64,000 nucleotides of DNA from CAYFYS01 sp965202905 (GCA_965202905.1 OZ241868.1:1488001-1552000), one strand, 5' to 3'; positions 17,490-30,070 are shown, numbered from the stretch's first letter. Numbers and translations: made by a program. The notes: generated by a model not told the origin, from the letters alone.

Positions 17490-17975
17490 TTGACCGCCTT
17501 TGTGTCGACCTACGTAAACAAGATCGATCGCAAGGGCCGTGTATCGGTGCCGGCGCCGTTCCGCGCCGCGCTTTCGGGGTCGGGCTTCCAGGGATTGATC
17601 GCCTATCCCTCGCTGCGCCAGCCGGCGGTCGAGGCCTTCGGCCGCGACGTGCTGGACCGGCTGAATGCGAGCCGGATCAGCCGGTCGCTGGAGGGCGGCG
17701 ACTTCGCGCAGGTCCTGCTGGGCGGCGGCGACCCGCTGGTCGAGGCGGTGATGGCAATCATCCATGAGCTGCCCTTCGACGGCGAGGGGCGCGTGGTCAT
17801 GCCCGCGGCGCTGGTCGGCCATGCCGGGATCGAGGATCAGGCGGCTTTCGTCGGGCGCGGCAATCGGTTCCAGATCTGGGCGCCGGCCGCCTTCGAGGCC
17901 CATCAGCAAGAGACCCTCGCGGAGTTGCGCGACCGCATCGCCCGGAACGAGGGGCCGCAGGGGGCCGGACCGTGA
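17490..17975 (+). CDS. mraZ: Transcriptional regulator MraZ
   Basis: A 161-residue DNA-binding protein with two AbrB-like SpoVT domains. The first shows YVNKIDRKGRVSVPAPFRAA (about residues 8-27) and the second ELPFDGEGRVVMPAALVGHA (about 92-111). MraZ forms a ring and represses the dcw operon including its own gene. The start is a TTG at 17490 preceded by GGAGGGAAGAGG, giving the family N-terminus MTAFVSTYVNKID. Four-base overlap with rsmH (GTGA) shows coupling. The phased CCCA array upstream is the likely autoregulatory site. Confidence 0.96.
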   Translation: MTAFVSTYVNKIDRKGRVSVPAPFRAALSGSGFQGLIAYPSLRQPAVEAFGRDVLDRLNASRISRSLEGGDFAQVLLGGGDPLVEAVMAIIHELPFDGEGRVVMPAALVGHAGIEDQAAFVGRGNRFQIWAPAAFEAHQQETLAELRDRIARNEGPQGAGP

Positions 17976-18952
17976 GCGCTCCGGCCCATGTCCCGGCGAT
18001 GCTGGCCGAGGTGACAGCCGCGATCGCACCGCGCGACGGCGCGATCTACGTCGACGGCACCTTCGGCGCCGGCGGCTACAGCCGCGCCTTGCTGGAGACC
18101 GCGATGTGCTCGGTCTGCGCCATCGACCGCGACCCGCAGGCGGCCGCCGCGGCGGCCGCCCTGCGCGCGGCGCACGGCAAGCGCTTCGCCCTGATCCAGG
18201 GCTGTTTCGGGCACATGGACACGCTGCTCGCCGCACGCGGCATCGCCGATGTCGACGGCATCGCGCTCGATGTCGGCGTCTCCTCGATGCAGATCGACCG
18301 GCCGGAGCGCGGGTTCTCCTTCCGCGGCGACGGGCCGCTGGACATGCGCATGTCGGGTGCCGGCCGCTCGGCCGCCGATGTGGTCAACGATGAGCCCGAG
18401 GCCGCGCTCGCCGAGATCATTCGCGGCCTCGGCGAGGAGCGCTGGGCGCGCCGCATCGCGCGCGCGATCGTCCGGGCGCGGGGACGCGGCCGGATCACTC
18501 GCACGACAGAGCTCGCCGAGATTGTGCGCGCAGCGGCCCGACCCGGGCGCGGTGCGCGCCAGGACGCGATCGATCCGGCGACCCGGACCTTCCAGGCCAT
18601 CAGGGTCTATGTGAACGACGAAATCGGCGAGCTTTCGCGCGGGCTGGCGGCGGCCGAGACGTTGCTGCGCCCGGGCGGCCGGCTTGCGGTGGTGACCTTT
18701 CATTCGTTGGAGGACCGGACGGTCAAGCAGTTCCTTCTCGATCGGTCGGCCGCGCGCGCGCGGCCGTCGCGCCACCGGCCCGATCACCTCGATGCAGGCC
18801 GGGGCGAGACCTTCAGGCTGCTGAGCCGGCGCGCCCGCAGGCCCTCGGCGGCCGAGATCGAAGCCAATCCACGGGCCCGCTCGGCGAAGCTGCGCGCGGC
18901 CGAGCGCACCTTGGCCCCGGCCAGGGCGCCAATTGGGGAGACAGCGCGGTGA
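17972..18952 (+). CDS. rsmH: 16S rRNA m4C1402 methyltransferase RsmH
   Basis: A 326-residue S-adenosylmethionine enzyme that N4-methylates C1402 of 16S rRNA. The N-terminus HVPAMLAEVTAAI leads to the SAM site YVDGTFGAGGYSRALL (about residues 30-45). Further motifs are DGIALDVGVSSMQIDRPERG, GFSFRGDGPLDMRM and, near the C-terminal half, AVVTFHSLEDRTVKQF. The GTG start overlaps the mraZ stop by four bases and the stop overlaps ftsL by four. The length is normal. The second gene of dcw clusters is almost always this one. Confidence 0.97.
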   Translation: MSAPAHVPAMLAEVTAAIAPRDGAIYVDGTFGAGGYSRALLETAMCSVCAIDRDPQAAAAAAALRAAHGKRFALIQGCFGHMDTLLAARGIADVDGIALDVGVSSMQIDRPERGFSFRGDGPLDMRMSGAGRSAADVVNDEPEAALAEIIRGLGEERWARRIARAIVRARGRGRITRTTELAEIVRAAARPGRGARQDAIDPATRTFQAIRVYVNDEIGELSRGLAAAETLLRPGGRLAVVTFHSLEDRTVKQFLLDRSAARARPSRHRPDHLDAGRGETFRLLSRRARRPSAAEIEANPRARSAKLRAAERTLAPARAPIGETAR

Positions 18953-19326
18953 GGCGGCGATCGACCGTCGTCTGCGGTCTCCTCGTCGTGATAACGGGGG
19001 CGTTCTCGATCGTCGTGAAAACCGAGGTCCAGGAGCAGGAAGACCGGCTCGAGCGGATCAACCGCGACATCGCCGGCCAGATCGAGACGATCAACGTGCT
19101 GCGCGCGGAGTGGAGCTACGTCAACCGGCCGGCCCGGCTGGAGTCCCTGGCCCGCCGCCATCTCGGCCTTCAGGTCGCGACGCCCGCCCAGAAGACAAGG
19201 ATTTCGGACCTGCCATTCGCCGGGCGGCCCGATGCGCCGGGACCAGCGCCCGCAAAGCGTCCGTCGGGCCCGTTGGTCAAGATCTACGGGCCGTCGTCGA
19301 TGGCGGTCGGGGGAGTCGGACGATGA
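18949..19326 (+). CDS. ftsL: Cell division protein FtsL
   Basis: A 125-residue bitopic division protein. A short basic cytoplasmic end (MRRRST) is followed by one membrane helix (VVCGLLVVITGAFSIVV) and then a coiled-coil heptad region, EQEDRLERINRDIAGQIETI. The segment WSYVNRPARLESLARRHLGL is the conserved end of alphaproteobacterial FtsL proteins. FtsL bridges FtsB/FtsQ and FtsWI in the divisome. The GTG start overlaps rsmH and the stop overlaps the ftsI ATG. Identity rests on position, topology and the end motif, since FtsL sequences diverge widely. Confidence 0.9.
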   Translation: MRRRSTVVCGLLVVITGAFSIVVKTEVQEQEDRLERINRDIAGQIETINVLRAEWSYVNRPARLESLARRHLGLQVATPAQKTRISDLPFAGRPDAPGPAPAKRPSGPLVKIYGPSSMAVGGVGR

Positions 19327-21041
19327 TCCCGCGGTCCCGCTTCACCGGCGGCGCGATCAGGCTGGACGGTCAGCGCAAGCGGGTTGTCGAGGCCGGCCGC
19401 CGCCGGCTTCTGGTCACCGGCGCGATCCTGTGCACGGCATTCGCGGTGATCGCCGTCCGGCTGGTCGGCGTCACAGTGCTGCAGGCCGGGGTCGAGCCGC
19501 GCGACAGACCGAGCGCGACGCTGTCCCGCGGCGCGGCGGCGCGCGCGGAGATCACCGACCGAAACGGCGTTGTGCTCGCTGCGAACCTGGCCACGGCGAC
19601 GCTGATCGCCGATGCGCGGCGCGTTCCCGAGCCCGAGCGCACCGCGGTCGCCTTGAGCCGGGTACTGCCCGATCTCGACCGCGCGGCGATCGCCGCGAAG
19701 CTGCGGACGGGGCGTCGCTTCATCGTGCTGCGCCGGCATCTGACGCCCAGGGAGCAGCACGCCGTCAACCGGCTCGGCGTTCCGGGACTCGAATTCAGCC
19801 GCGACCAGCGCCGGGTCTATCCGGCCGGCGCCCTGACCGCCCACGCGGTGGGCTTCTCCGATCCCGACGGGCGGGGGCTTGCCGGCATCGAGCACCGCTT
19901 CGACCGCGACCTGCGCGTGCGCGGCACGCCGTTGGCGCTGTCGCTCGACATCCGGATTCAGCATGTGCTTCGCGCCGCGCTCGCCGAGGCGATGGATCGC
20001 CACAGCGCGACGGGCGCAGCGGGACTGATCCTCGATGTCGCGACCGGCGAGCTGATCGCCATCGGCTCGCTGCCCGATTTCGACCCCCACCGGGCCGCGC
20101 GCGCGTCCGCGGCCCAGCGCTTCAACCGGGCTACGCTCGGCATCTACGAGATGGGCTCGACGCTCAAGATCTTCACCTTCGCGCTCGCGCTCGAGGCCGG
20201 CACCGTCACCTTGTCCGACGGATTCGACGCGACCCGGCCGATTCGCGCGGCGCGGCATTGGATTCGCGATTTTCACCCACAGGCGCGCTGGCTGACGGTT
20301 CCGGAAATTTTCGTCCATTCCTCCAATATCGGCTCGGCGAAGATGGCGCTCGCCGTGGGCGGCCTTCGCCAGCGCGCCTTCCTCGACAAGCTCGGCCTGC
20401 TGCGCCCGGTCGCGCTCGAGATCGGCGAAATCGGCCGGCCACTTTACCCGCGCCGGTGGAGGGACATCAACACGATGACGATCGCCTACGGACATGGCTT
20501 GGCGGTCTCGCCGCTGCAACTCGCCGCCGGCGTGGCGGCGGTGGTCAATGGCGGTCTCATGCAGCGCCCGACCCTGCTGCGCGACGGCAATCGCGGCAAG
20601 GCCAAGGCGCGCCGCGTGCTCTCTCCGGCGACCTCGGAGAAGCTTCGCAGGCTGCTGCGCCTGGCGGTGGTCGAGGGTACCGGAAAGCGGGCGGACGCTT
20701 CCGGCTATCTCGTCGGCGGCAAGACCGGGACCGCCGAACAGGTCACCGCCGGGCGCTACGAACGCAAGCGCCTCCTCGCGTCCTTTGTTGCGGCCTTTCC
20801 GATGCACCAGCCGCGCTACGTCGTGCTGGCCGTGATCGAGCAGCCCCAGGGCACGGCAGAGACACACGGCTATGCCACCGGCGGCTGGGTCGCCGCGCCC
20901 GCGGTCGGGCGTATCATCGCCCGCGTCGGCCCGCTGCTCGGGATCGCGCCGGTCGACGAGGACTCTCACGACATCGAGCGGCGTATGCGCCTCGACCTCG
21001 TCAGCGCTCCGGGCGAAAGGACGCGCCTTGCGGCTCATTGA
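19323..21041 (+). CDS. ftsI: Septal peptidoglycan transpeptidase FtsI (PBP3)
   Basis: A 572-residue class B penicillin-binding protein that cross-links septal peptidoglycan. A single N-terminal membrane helix (LLVTGAILCTAFAVIAVRLV, about residues 29-48) anchors it. The dimerisation domain begins RAEITDRNGVVLAANL. The active-site motifs are the S-x-x-K in YEMGSTLKIFT (about residues 277-287), S-x-N in VHSSNIGSAKMA, and K-T-G in VGGKTGTAEQV. The ATG at 19323 overlaps ftsL. Its stop lies 14 bases inside murE. The length is normal for the alphaproteobacterial protein. Confidence 0.97.
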   Translation: MIPRSRFTGGAIRLDGQRKRVVEAGRRRLLVTGAILCTAFAVIAVRLVGVTVLQAGVEPRDRPSATLSRGAAARAEITDRNGVVLAANLATATLIADARRVPEPERTAVALSRVLPDLDRAAIAAKLRTGRRFIVLRRHLTPREQHAVNRLGVPGLEFSRDQRRVYPAGALTAHAVGFSDPDGRGLAGIEHRFDRDLRVRGTPLALSLDIRIQHVLRAALAEAMDRHSATGAAGLILDVATGELIAIGSLPDFDPHRAARASAAQRFNRATLGIYEMGSTLKIFTFALALEAGTVTLSDGFDATRPIRAARHWIRDFHPQARWLTVPEIFVHSSNIGSAKMALAVGGLRQRAFLDKLGLLRPVALEIGEIGRPLYPRRWRDINTMTIAYGHGLAVSPLQLAAGVAAVVNGGLMQRPTLLRDGNRGKAKARRVLSPATSEKLRRLLRLAVVEGTGKRADASGYLVGGKTGTAEQVTAGRYERKRLLASFVAAFPMHQPRYVVLAVIEQPQGTAETHGYATGGWVAAPAVGRIIARVGPLLGIAPVDEDSHDIERRMRLDLVSAPGERTRLAAH

Positions 21042-22500
21042 CCTCCTCGAACCCGGCGCGAAGGCGACCGGCGCAGACGCCGCGAAGGTCGAGATCGCCG
21101 GCATCACCGCGGACTCACGCGCGGTCGAGCCCGGATTCCTGTTCGCGGCCCTGCCCGGCATCGCCACCGACGGACGGTATTTCATCGCCGAGGCGCTGCA
21201 ACGGGGCGCGGTCGCCGTGCTCGCGCCGCCTGGCGCCGTCCCGAAGAACGCCGGGAGGGGGGCTTGCATCCTCACCGACGCCGACCCACGCCGCCGGTTC
21301 GCCCGGTTGGCGGCGGGGTTCCACCGCTTGCAACCGGAGATCGTCGTCGCGGTCACCGGCACCAACGGCAAGACCTCGGTGGTAACGTTCGCGCGCCAGA
21401 TCTGGACGGCGCTGGGCCGGGAAGCCGCCAGCATCGGCACGCTGGGGATCGAGCTCTCTTCCGGGCGGAAATTCGGCACGCTGACCACGCCGGATGCCGT
21501 CACCCTGCACCGCGAGCTCGCTTCGCTCGCCGGCGCGGGGGTCGACCGCGCAGCGCTGGAGGCGTCGAGCCACGGACTCGCGCAGCATCGGCTCGACGGC
21601 GTACGTATCGGCGCGGCGGGGTTCACCAACCTGTCGCGCGACCACCTGGACTATCACGTCTCGTTCGAGGACTACCGGGCCGCCAAGCGGCGCCTGTTCG
21701 CGGAGCTTCTGCCATCGGGCGCAACCGCGGTGCTGAACGCCGACAGCCCGGAGTTCGGCGCATTCGCCCAGGCGTGCGGCGTGCGGCGCTGCCCGGTGAT
21801 CGATTACGGTCTTGCGGCCAGCGAGCTTCGGGTGCTCGACTGCGCGCCCGACGGCGACGGCCAGGTGGTCGAGCTGGTCGCGTTCGGGCGGGCCTGCCGG
21901 GCCCGGCTCGCGCTCGCCGGCGGGTTCCAGGTCGCCAATGCGCTGTGCGCGGTCGGGCTGGTCGCCGGCGCGGGCGATGACTGGCAGGCCGCGCTCGATG
22001 CGCTCGCGACCCTCCAGGCGCCGCCCGGCCGGCTCCAGCTTGCCGCGCGCGGACCCGGCGGCGCGCCGATCTATGTCGACTACGCCCACACGCCCGACGC
22101 GCTCTCACATGCGCTCGTTGCGCTGAAGCCGCATACCAAGGCACAGCTTGCTGTGGTTTTCGGCTGCGGCGGAGACCGCGATCCCGGCAAGCGGCCGCTG
22201 ATGGGCGAGGCCGCGGCGCGGCTCGCCGACCGGGTGATCGTGACCGACGACAACCCGCGCGGCGAGGACCCCACCGCGATCCGCCGGGCCGTCATGACCG
22301 CCTGCCCCGAAGCGCGGGAGATCGGCGACCGGGCGGAGGCGATCCGGGCCGCGATCGCCGAACTCCGCGAAGGCGACGTGCTGGTCGTCGCCGGCAAGGG
22401 CCACGAGACCGGACAGATCGTCGGCGAGACCGTGCGCCCGTTCGACGACACCCAGACGGTCCGCGCGGCCGCGCGGGAGCTCGGGGGGATCGCCGCATGA
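21028..22500 (+). CDS. murE: UDP-MurNAc-tripeptide synthetase MurE
   Basis: A 490-residue cytoplasmic Mur ligase that adds the third amino acid. The ATP loop is VVAVTGTNGKTSVVTFARQI (about residues 108-127). IYVDYAHTPDALSHAL and VVFGCGGDRDPGKRPLMGEA are the usual C-terminal signatures. The specificity motif DDNPRGEDP (D-N-P-R) marks a meso-diaminopimelate ligase, so the wall is of the Gram-negative type. No ATG fits. A TTG at 21028, after GAAAGGA, gives the natural N-terminus MRLIDLLEPG and overlaps ftsI by 14 bases. The stop overlaps murF (ATGA). Confidence 0.96.
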   Translation: MRLIDLLEPGAKATGADAAKVEIAGITADSRAVEPGFLFAALPGIATDGRYFIAEALQRGAVAVLAPPGAVPKNAGRGACILTDADPRRRFARLAAGFHRLQPEIVVAVTGTNGKTSVVTFARQIWTALGREAASIGTLGIELSSGRKFGTLTTPDAVTLHRELASLAGAGVDRAALEASSHGLAQHRLDGVRIGAAGFTNLSRDHLDYHVSFEDYRAAKRRLFAELLPSGATAVLNADSPEFGAFAQACGVRRCPVIDYGLAASELRVLDCAPDGDGQVVELVAFGRACRARLALAGGFQVANALCAVGLVAGAGDDWQAALDALATLQAPPGRLQLAARGPGGAPIYVDYAHTPDALSHALVALKPHTKAQLAVVFGCGGDRDPGKRPLMGEAAARLADRVIVTDDNPRGEDPTAIRRAVMTACPEAREIGDRAEAIRAAIAELREGDVLVVAGKGHETGQIVGETVRPFDDTQTVRAAARELGGIAA

Positions 22501-23915
22501 GCGGCAAGCCCCTGTGGACCGCCGCGGCGGCCGCGCGCGCGACCGGCGCCTGGCAGGCCGGCGCCTGGCAGGCCGAAGGCGTGTCGATCGACAGCCGCAG
22601 CACCGCCCCGGGCGACCTGTTCGTCGCCATCGAAGGCCCGGAGAACGACGGCCATGCCTTCGTCGCCCAGGCCCTGGCGGCCGGCGCGTCCGCGGCGGCG
22701 GTCCATCGCAGGCCGCCCGGGATCGGTCCCGATGCGCCGCTGCTCGAAGTTGCCGACACGCTCGATGCGCTCCACATGCTGGGCGGCGCGGCGCGCGAAC
22801 GGACCCGGGCGCGGATCGCTGCAGTCACCGGCAGCGCCGGCAAGACCGGCACCAAGGCGGCGCTCGGCCATGTGCTCGGCATTCAGGCGCCGACCACGAT
22901 CAGCGCCGCGAGCTACAACAACCATTGGGGCGTGCCGCTGTCGCTTGCCCGCATACCATGCGGGTCCGCTTACGGGGTTTTCGAGATCGGCATGAACCAT
23001 CCGGGCGAGATCGCGCCGCTGTCCCGGCTGGTCCGCCCGCATGTCGCGGTCGTCACCAATGTCGAAGCCGCCCACACGGCGTTTTTCGATTCGCTCGAAG
23101 GCATCGCCGACGCGAAGGCGGAGATCTTCGAGGGGCTGGAGCCCGGCGGGACCTGCGTGCTGAACCGCGACAACCGCTTCTTCGATCGGCTGCGCACGGC
23201 GGCGTCGCGACGGCCCGGGGCGAGGATCGTGAGCTTCGGCGCAAGCGAGGCCGAGTATCGCGCCCGCGATGTGACGCTCGATCCCGACGGAAGCACCGTC
23301 GAGGCCGATCTCGCCGGCCGGCGCATCGTCTTCCGGGTCGGTCTACCCGGCCGGCATTGGGTGTCGAACGCGCTGGCGGTCCTGGCCGTGGCCGATGCAC
23401 TCGGCGCCGATATCGAGTGCGCGGCCGGTTCGCTTGCCGATCTGCCGGCGCTTGACGGGCGCGGCCGCCGGCACGTGCTGGGCTGCCGCGGCGGGACGTT
23501 CACGCTGATCGACGAGAGCTACAACGCCAACCCGGCATCGGTGCGCGCGGCGATCGACACGCTCGGCCGCAGCGCGCCCGCCGGCCGCGGCCGGCGGATC
23601 GCCGTGCTGGGCGCCATGCGCGAACTCGGCACGGAGTCCGACACGCTGCATGCAGGGCTTGTCGAGCCGCTGATCGACGCCGGGATCGACCTGGTGCATA
23701 CCGCAGGCGACATGCGGCTGGCGCTCGACCGCCTTCCCGCTTCGATGCGCGGCGCGAGCGCGGATAGCGGGCAGGCGCTGGCAGAGCCCGTGGCCGCCTC
23801 GATCGGAGCGGGCGATATCGTGATGGTAAAGGGATCGAACGCCAGCCGCATGGGATCGGTGGTTGAGCATCTGCTGTCCACCGCGGAGAAAGCGCAGGCA
23901 GGCCATGCTCTATAA
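22497..23915 (+). CDS. murF: UDP-MurNAc-tripeptide:D-Ala-D-Ala ligase MurF
   Basis: A 472-residue ligase that attaches D-Ala-D-Ala to complete the pentapeptide precursor. The P-loop is IAAVTGSAGKTGTKAALGHV (about residues 107-126), the GSAGKT form common in MurF. Further family signatures are ASYNNHWGVPLSLARI, FEIGMNHPGEIAPLSRLVRP and TLIDESYNANPASVRAAID. In the N-terminal domain a 15-base unit is duplicated in frame (22545-22574), giving GAWQAGAWQA. It overlaps murE by four bases and mraY by eleven. Confidence 0.96.
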   Translation: MSGKPLWTAAAAARATGAWQAGAWQAEGVSIDSRSTAPGDLFVAIEGPENDGHAFVAQALAAGASAAAVHRRPPGIGPDAPLLEVADTLDALHMLGGAARERTRARIAAVTGSAGKTGTKAALGHVLGIQAPTTISAASYNNHWGVPLSLARIPCGSAYGVFEIGMNHPGEIAPLSRLVRPHVAVVTNVEAAHTAFFDSLEGIADAKAEIFEGLEPGGTCVLNRDNRFFDRLRTAASRRPGARIVSFGASEAEYRARDVTLDPDGSTVEADLAGRRIVFRVGLPGRHWVSNALAVLAVADALGADIECAAGSLADLPALDGRGRRHVLGCRGGTFTLIDESYNANPASVRAAIDTLGRSAPAGRGRRIAVLGAMRELGTESDTLHAGLVEPLIDAGIDLVHTAGDMRLALDRLPASMRGASADSGQALAEPVAASIGAGDIVMVKGSNASRMGSVVEHLLSTAEKAQAGHAL

Positions 23916-24993
23916 CGCGCTCTTCCCCTTCGCCGACGAGGTCGGCATTTTCAACCTGTTCCGCTACATCACGCTGAGGACCGGGGGAGCGGCCATGACC
24001 GCTCTGTTCCTGACCCTGATTTTCGGGCCGCCGATCATCCGCTGGCTCAAGCTGCAGCAGAGCGCGGGCCAGCCGATTCGCGAGGATGGGCCGCAGTCGC
24101 ACCTGCTGACCAAGAAGGGCACGCCGACGATGGGCGGGGTGCTGATCCTGTCCTCGATCCTGGTCGCGACCGTGCTGTGGGCGGATCTGACCAACCAATA
24201 CGTCTGGATCGCGCTCCTGGTGACGATCTCCTTCGGGGCCATCGGGTTCATCGACGACTATCTGAAACTGAGCAGCCGCTCGAGCCGGGGCCTGCCCGGC
24301 AAGTTCAAGCTCTTGGGACAGATCGTCATCGGCGTGGTCGCGGCGTGGTGGACCACCTCGGTGACGCTGGACCCGCTTGCCGACGGGCTCACGGTGCCCT
24401 TCTTCAAGGCGGTGCTGGTCCCGCTCGGCTGGTTCTTCGTTCCGTGGGCGGTGCTGGTCATGGTCGGCGCCTCGAACGCGGTCAATCTGACCGACGGTCT
24501 CGACGGGCTGGCGATCATGCCCGCCCTGATCGCCGCGGGCTGCTTCGCCATGATCGCTTATGTGGCCGGCAATGCGGTGTTTTCGAACTACCTGCAGATC
24601 CACTACGTCCGCGGCGCGGGCGAGCTTGCGGTGTTCTGCGGCGCGCTGGTCGGCGCCGGGCTGGGCTTCCTGTGGTTCAACGCGCCGCCGGCGATGGTGT
24701 TCATGGGCGATACCGGCTCGCTCTCGGTGGGCGGCGCCCTGGGCGCGGTCAGCGTAATCACCAAGCACGAGCTGGTGCTGGCGATCATCGGCGGGTTGTT
24801 CGTGCTCGAGGCGATCTCGGTGATCGTCCAGGTCGTCTCGTTCAAGCTGACCGGCCGGCGGATCTTCCGAATGGCGCCGTTGCACCATCATTTCGAGCAG
24901 AAGGGCTGGGCCGAATCGACCATCGTGATCCGGTTCTGGATCATTGCGACCGTGCTGGCGCTGGCCGGCCTGTCGACGCTGAAACTGCGCTAG
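23905..24993 (+). CDS. mraY: Phospho-MurNAc-pentapeptide transferase MraY
   Basis: A 362-residue integral membrane enzyme with about ten helices that transfers phospho-MurNAc-pentapeptide to undecaprenyl phosphate, making lipid I. Motifs are TKKGTPTMGGVLIL, the catalytic FGAIGFIDDYLKLSSR with its Asp pair, MVGASNAVNLTDGLDGLAIM, VFMGDTGSLSVGGALGAVSV and the histidine motif MAPLHHHFEQKGWAE. The ATG at 23905, eleven bases inside murF, gives the normal start MLYNALFPFADE. murD begins four bases after the stop. Confidence 0.97.
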   Translation: MLYNALFPFADEVGIFNLFRYITLRTGGAAMTALFLTLIFGPPIIRWLKLQQSAGQPIREDGPQSHLLTKKGTPTMGGVLILSSILVATVLWADLTNQYVWIALLVTISFGAIGFIDDYLKLSSRSSRGLPGKFKLLGQIVIGVVAAWWTTSVTLDPLADGLTVPFFKAVLVPLGWFFVPWAVLVMVGASNAVNLTDGLDGLAIMPALIAAGCFAMIAYVAGNAVFSNYLQIHYVRGAGELAVFCGALVGAGLGFLWFNAPPAMVFMGDTGSLSVGGALGAVSVITKHELVLAIIGGLFVLEAISVIVQVVSFKLTGRRIFRMAPLHHHFEQKGWAESTIVIRFWIIATVLALAGLSTLKLR

Positions 24994-24997
24994 CCCG

Positions 24998-26397
24998 ATG
25001 CGTGTGGCGGGCCGCAAAGACCAGACCCTTGCCGTGTTCGGGCTCGGCGCCTCGGGAACGGCGACGGCATCGGCGCTGATCGAGGGCGGCGCCCGCGTGC
25101 TCGCCTGGGACGATTCCGCCGATGCCCGCGCGGCGGCCAGAATCGTGCTCGCCGATCCGTCCGTCTGGGACTGGCCGGGGATTTCCGCACTGGTGCTCAG
25201 CCCCGGCATCCCTTTGACCCATCCCGCATTGCACCCGGTCGTTGCGCAGGCGCGCGCGGCGGGACGCCCGGTGATCGGCGACATCGAACTCCTCGGCGAG
25301 ACGGTGTCCGGCGCCACGCTGGTCGGCATCACCGGCACCAACGGCAAGTCCACCACCGCCACGCTGCTCGGCCACATTCTGGAACGAGCCGGACGAAACG
25401 TCGCCATCGGCGGCAATCTCGGCCCGCCCGCGCTCGGCCTGCCGGCGCTGGGGGACGATGGGATCTATGTGCTCGAGCTTTCGTCCTACCAGCTCGATCT
25501 GATCGACACGACCCGCTTCGACATCGCCGTCCTGCTCAACATTGCGCCCGATCATCTCGACCGGCACGGCGGCATGGACGGATATGTCGCGGCCAAGCGG
25601 CGCATCTTCCGCAGACGCGCCGCGGGCGCCCGCCAGATCGCGGTCATCGGCCGCGATGACGAGATGTCGAACCGCGTCGGCATCGAGGTCGCCCGCGATC
25701 CCGGCTGGCGCACCGTCCCCGTCGGCATCGACCGGGTCTTCGACCGCGGGGTCTACGTCATCGACGGGCGGCTTTTCGACGGCGAGTCCGCCTCGCCGGA
25801 CGTGCCGGTCGCCAACCTGCGCGGGATCGGCACCCTGCCGGGATCGCACAACCATCAGAACGCCGCGGCGGCATTCGCGGCCGCCGGCGCGCTCGGCGTG
25901 GACCCGGCGGTCATCGCTGAGGCCCTGACAAGCTACCCGGGCCTGCCGCACCGCCAGGAGACCGTCGCGCGGATCGGCGACATCGCCTACGTCAACGACT
26001 CCAAGGCAACCAACGGCGAGGCGGCGCTGCGGGCGATCCGCAGCTACGAGCGGATCTACTGGATCGCCGGCGGGCTGCCGAAGGACGACGGGCTGGCGGC
26101 GGTGCTGCCCGAGCTTCACCGGGTGCGGCGCGCCTATCTGATCGGCGAGGCCGAGGACCGCTTCGCCACCGAGATCGGCGCGCGCGCGCCGATCTCGCGC
26201 TGCGGCACGATGGAGCGCGCGCTTGCCACGGCACACACCGACGCCCAGACCGATGCCCGGACCCACGCCCAGCCCGGCGGCATCGTGCTGCTGTCTCCGG
26301 CATGCGCCTCGTTCGACCAATGGCCCTCTTTCGGTGCGCGCGGCGATGCCTTCCGCGACCGGGTGCGCGCGCTTGCCGGACCCCGAAGGGCAGCCGG

Positions 26398-26401
<4 letters not shown>
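24998..26401 (+). CDS. murD: UDP-MurNAc-L-Ala:D-Glu ligase MurD
   Basis: A 467-residue ligase adding D-glutamate. The nucleotide-binding start is LAVFGLGASGTATASALIEG (about residues 11-30) and the ATP loop is VGITGTNGKSTTATLLGHIL (about 109-128). Further signatures are SSYQLDLIDTTRFDIAVLLN, IAPDHLDRHGG and VNDSKATNGEAALRAI. Near the C-terminus, before the conserved VLLSPACASFDQW, lies an unusual T/D/A/H/Q-rich insertion (AHTDAQTDARTHAQPGG) that other MurD proteins lack or keep short. ftsW overlaps by four bases (ATGA). Confidence 0.96.
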
Positions 26402-27515
<1,114 letters not shown>

Positions 27516-27519
<4 letters not shown>

Positions 27520-28627
27520 GCGCGCCGTCGCGCACGATCGTGCTGGCCGCCGGCGGCACCGGCGGCCACATGTTTCCCGCCGAGGCGCTCGCCAGAACGC
27601 TCCAGAAGCGCGGCTGGGCGACGGTCCTGATCACCGATGCGCGCGGGGCGGGCTTCGGCGGCGCCGCGACACCGATTCACCGGATCGCCGCCCGCTCGCC
27701 TGCCGGCGGCATCGGCGGCAAGGCCCGGGGGGCGGCCTCGCTCTGCCGCGGCTGGCTCCAGGCCCGTGGCCTGCTCGCCCGTATCGCTCCCGCGGCCGTG
27801 GTCGGCTTCGGCGGTTATCCCTCGGTGCCAACGATGTTCGCGGCCGCGCGGGCCGGGCTGCCGAGCATGCTCCACGAACAGAACGCCGTCCTCGGCCGGG
27901 CCAACGCGGTGCTGGCGCCGCGCGTCGACATCATCGCGACGGGCTTTCCCGCCGTTGCCGGCCTGCGCCCGGACGATCGGCACAAGACCGTTCACACCGG
28001 AAACCCGGTGCGCGCGGCCGCCGCCGCGCGCGGCGGCGCGGCCTATGCGCGGCCCGCGGCCGACACCGTCCTGGTCATCGGCGGCAGTCAGGGCGCGCGG
28101 ATTCTGAGCGACGTGGTGCCGGCGGCTATCGCGCGCCTGCCCGACGCGGCGCGCTCGGGCTTGCGGATCGTTCAGCAGGCCCGTCGGGAGGATTGCGACC
28201 GGGTCGCTGCGGCCTACCGCGAAATCGGGACCGAGGCCGAGGTGAAGGCGTTCTTCGAGGACCTTCCCGAGAGGATGGCGGCGGCCACCGCGGTGATCTC
28301 GCGCGCCGGCGCCTCGACGATCACCGAACTTATGACCCTCGCCCGCCCGGCGATCCTGGTTCCTTACCGCCACGCCATCGACGACCACCAGCTTGCCAAC
28401 GCGCGCGCGCTCGAACGCCGGGGCGCGGCCTGGGTGATGCCTGAGACTGAATTTACCGCCGAGGCCCTGGCCGCGCGGCTGGCCGATTTCTTGTCCGACG
28501 ATGCCACGCTCACGCTGGCGGCCGGCGCCGTTGCCGCGCTGGCCGTGCCCGATGCCGCGGCGCGGCTGGCCGACCAGGTCGAGCGCATCGCCCGGCGCAA
28601 GGCGCCTGGGCGGGGGAGACAGGCGGC

Positions 28628-28631
<4 letters not shown>
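27516..28631 (+). CDS. murG: Lipid II synthase MurG
   Basis: A 371-residue GT-B glycosyltransferase on the inner face of the membrane that adds GlcNAc to lipid I. The N-terminal loop is LAAGGTGGHMFPAEALARTL (about residues 10-29). Further signatures are VVGFGGYPSVPTMFAAARAG, LHEQNAVLGRANAVL, HTGNPVRAA, VIGGSQGARILSDVVP and, in the UDP-GlcNAc site, RAGASTITELM, then ILVPYRHAIDDHQLANAR. Starts with GTG overlapping ftsW and overlaps murC by four bases. Confidence 0.97.

Positions 28632-30066
<1,435 letters not shown>

Positions 30067-30070
<4 letters not shown>

Noticed and set aside
19284..21629. A 781-codon open frame on the minus strand opposite ftsI and murE
   Set aside because: It is a mirror of GC-rich coding sequence. 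The plus strand has complete FtsI and MurE motifs and the minus product has no recognisable domain.
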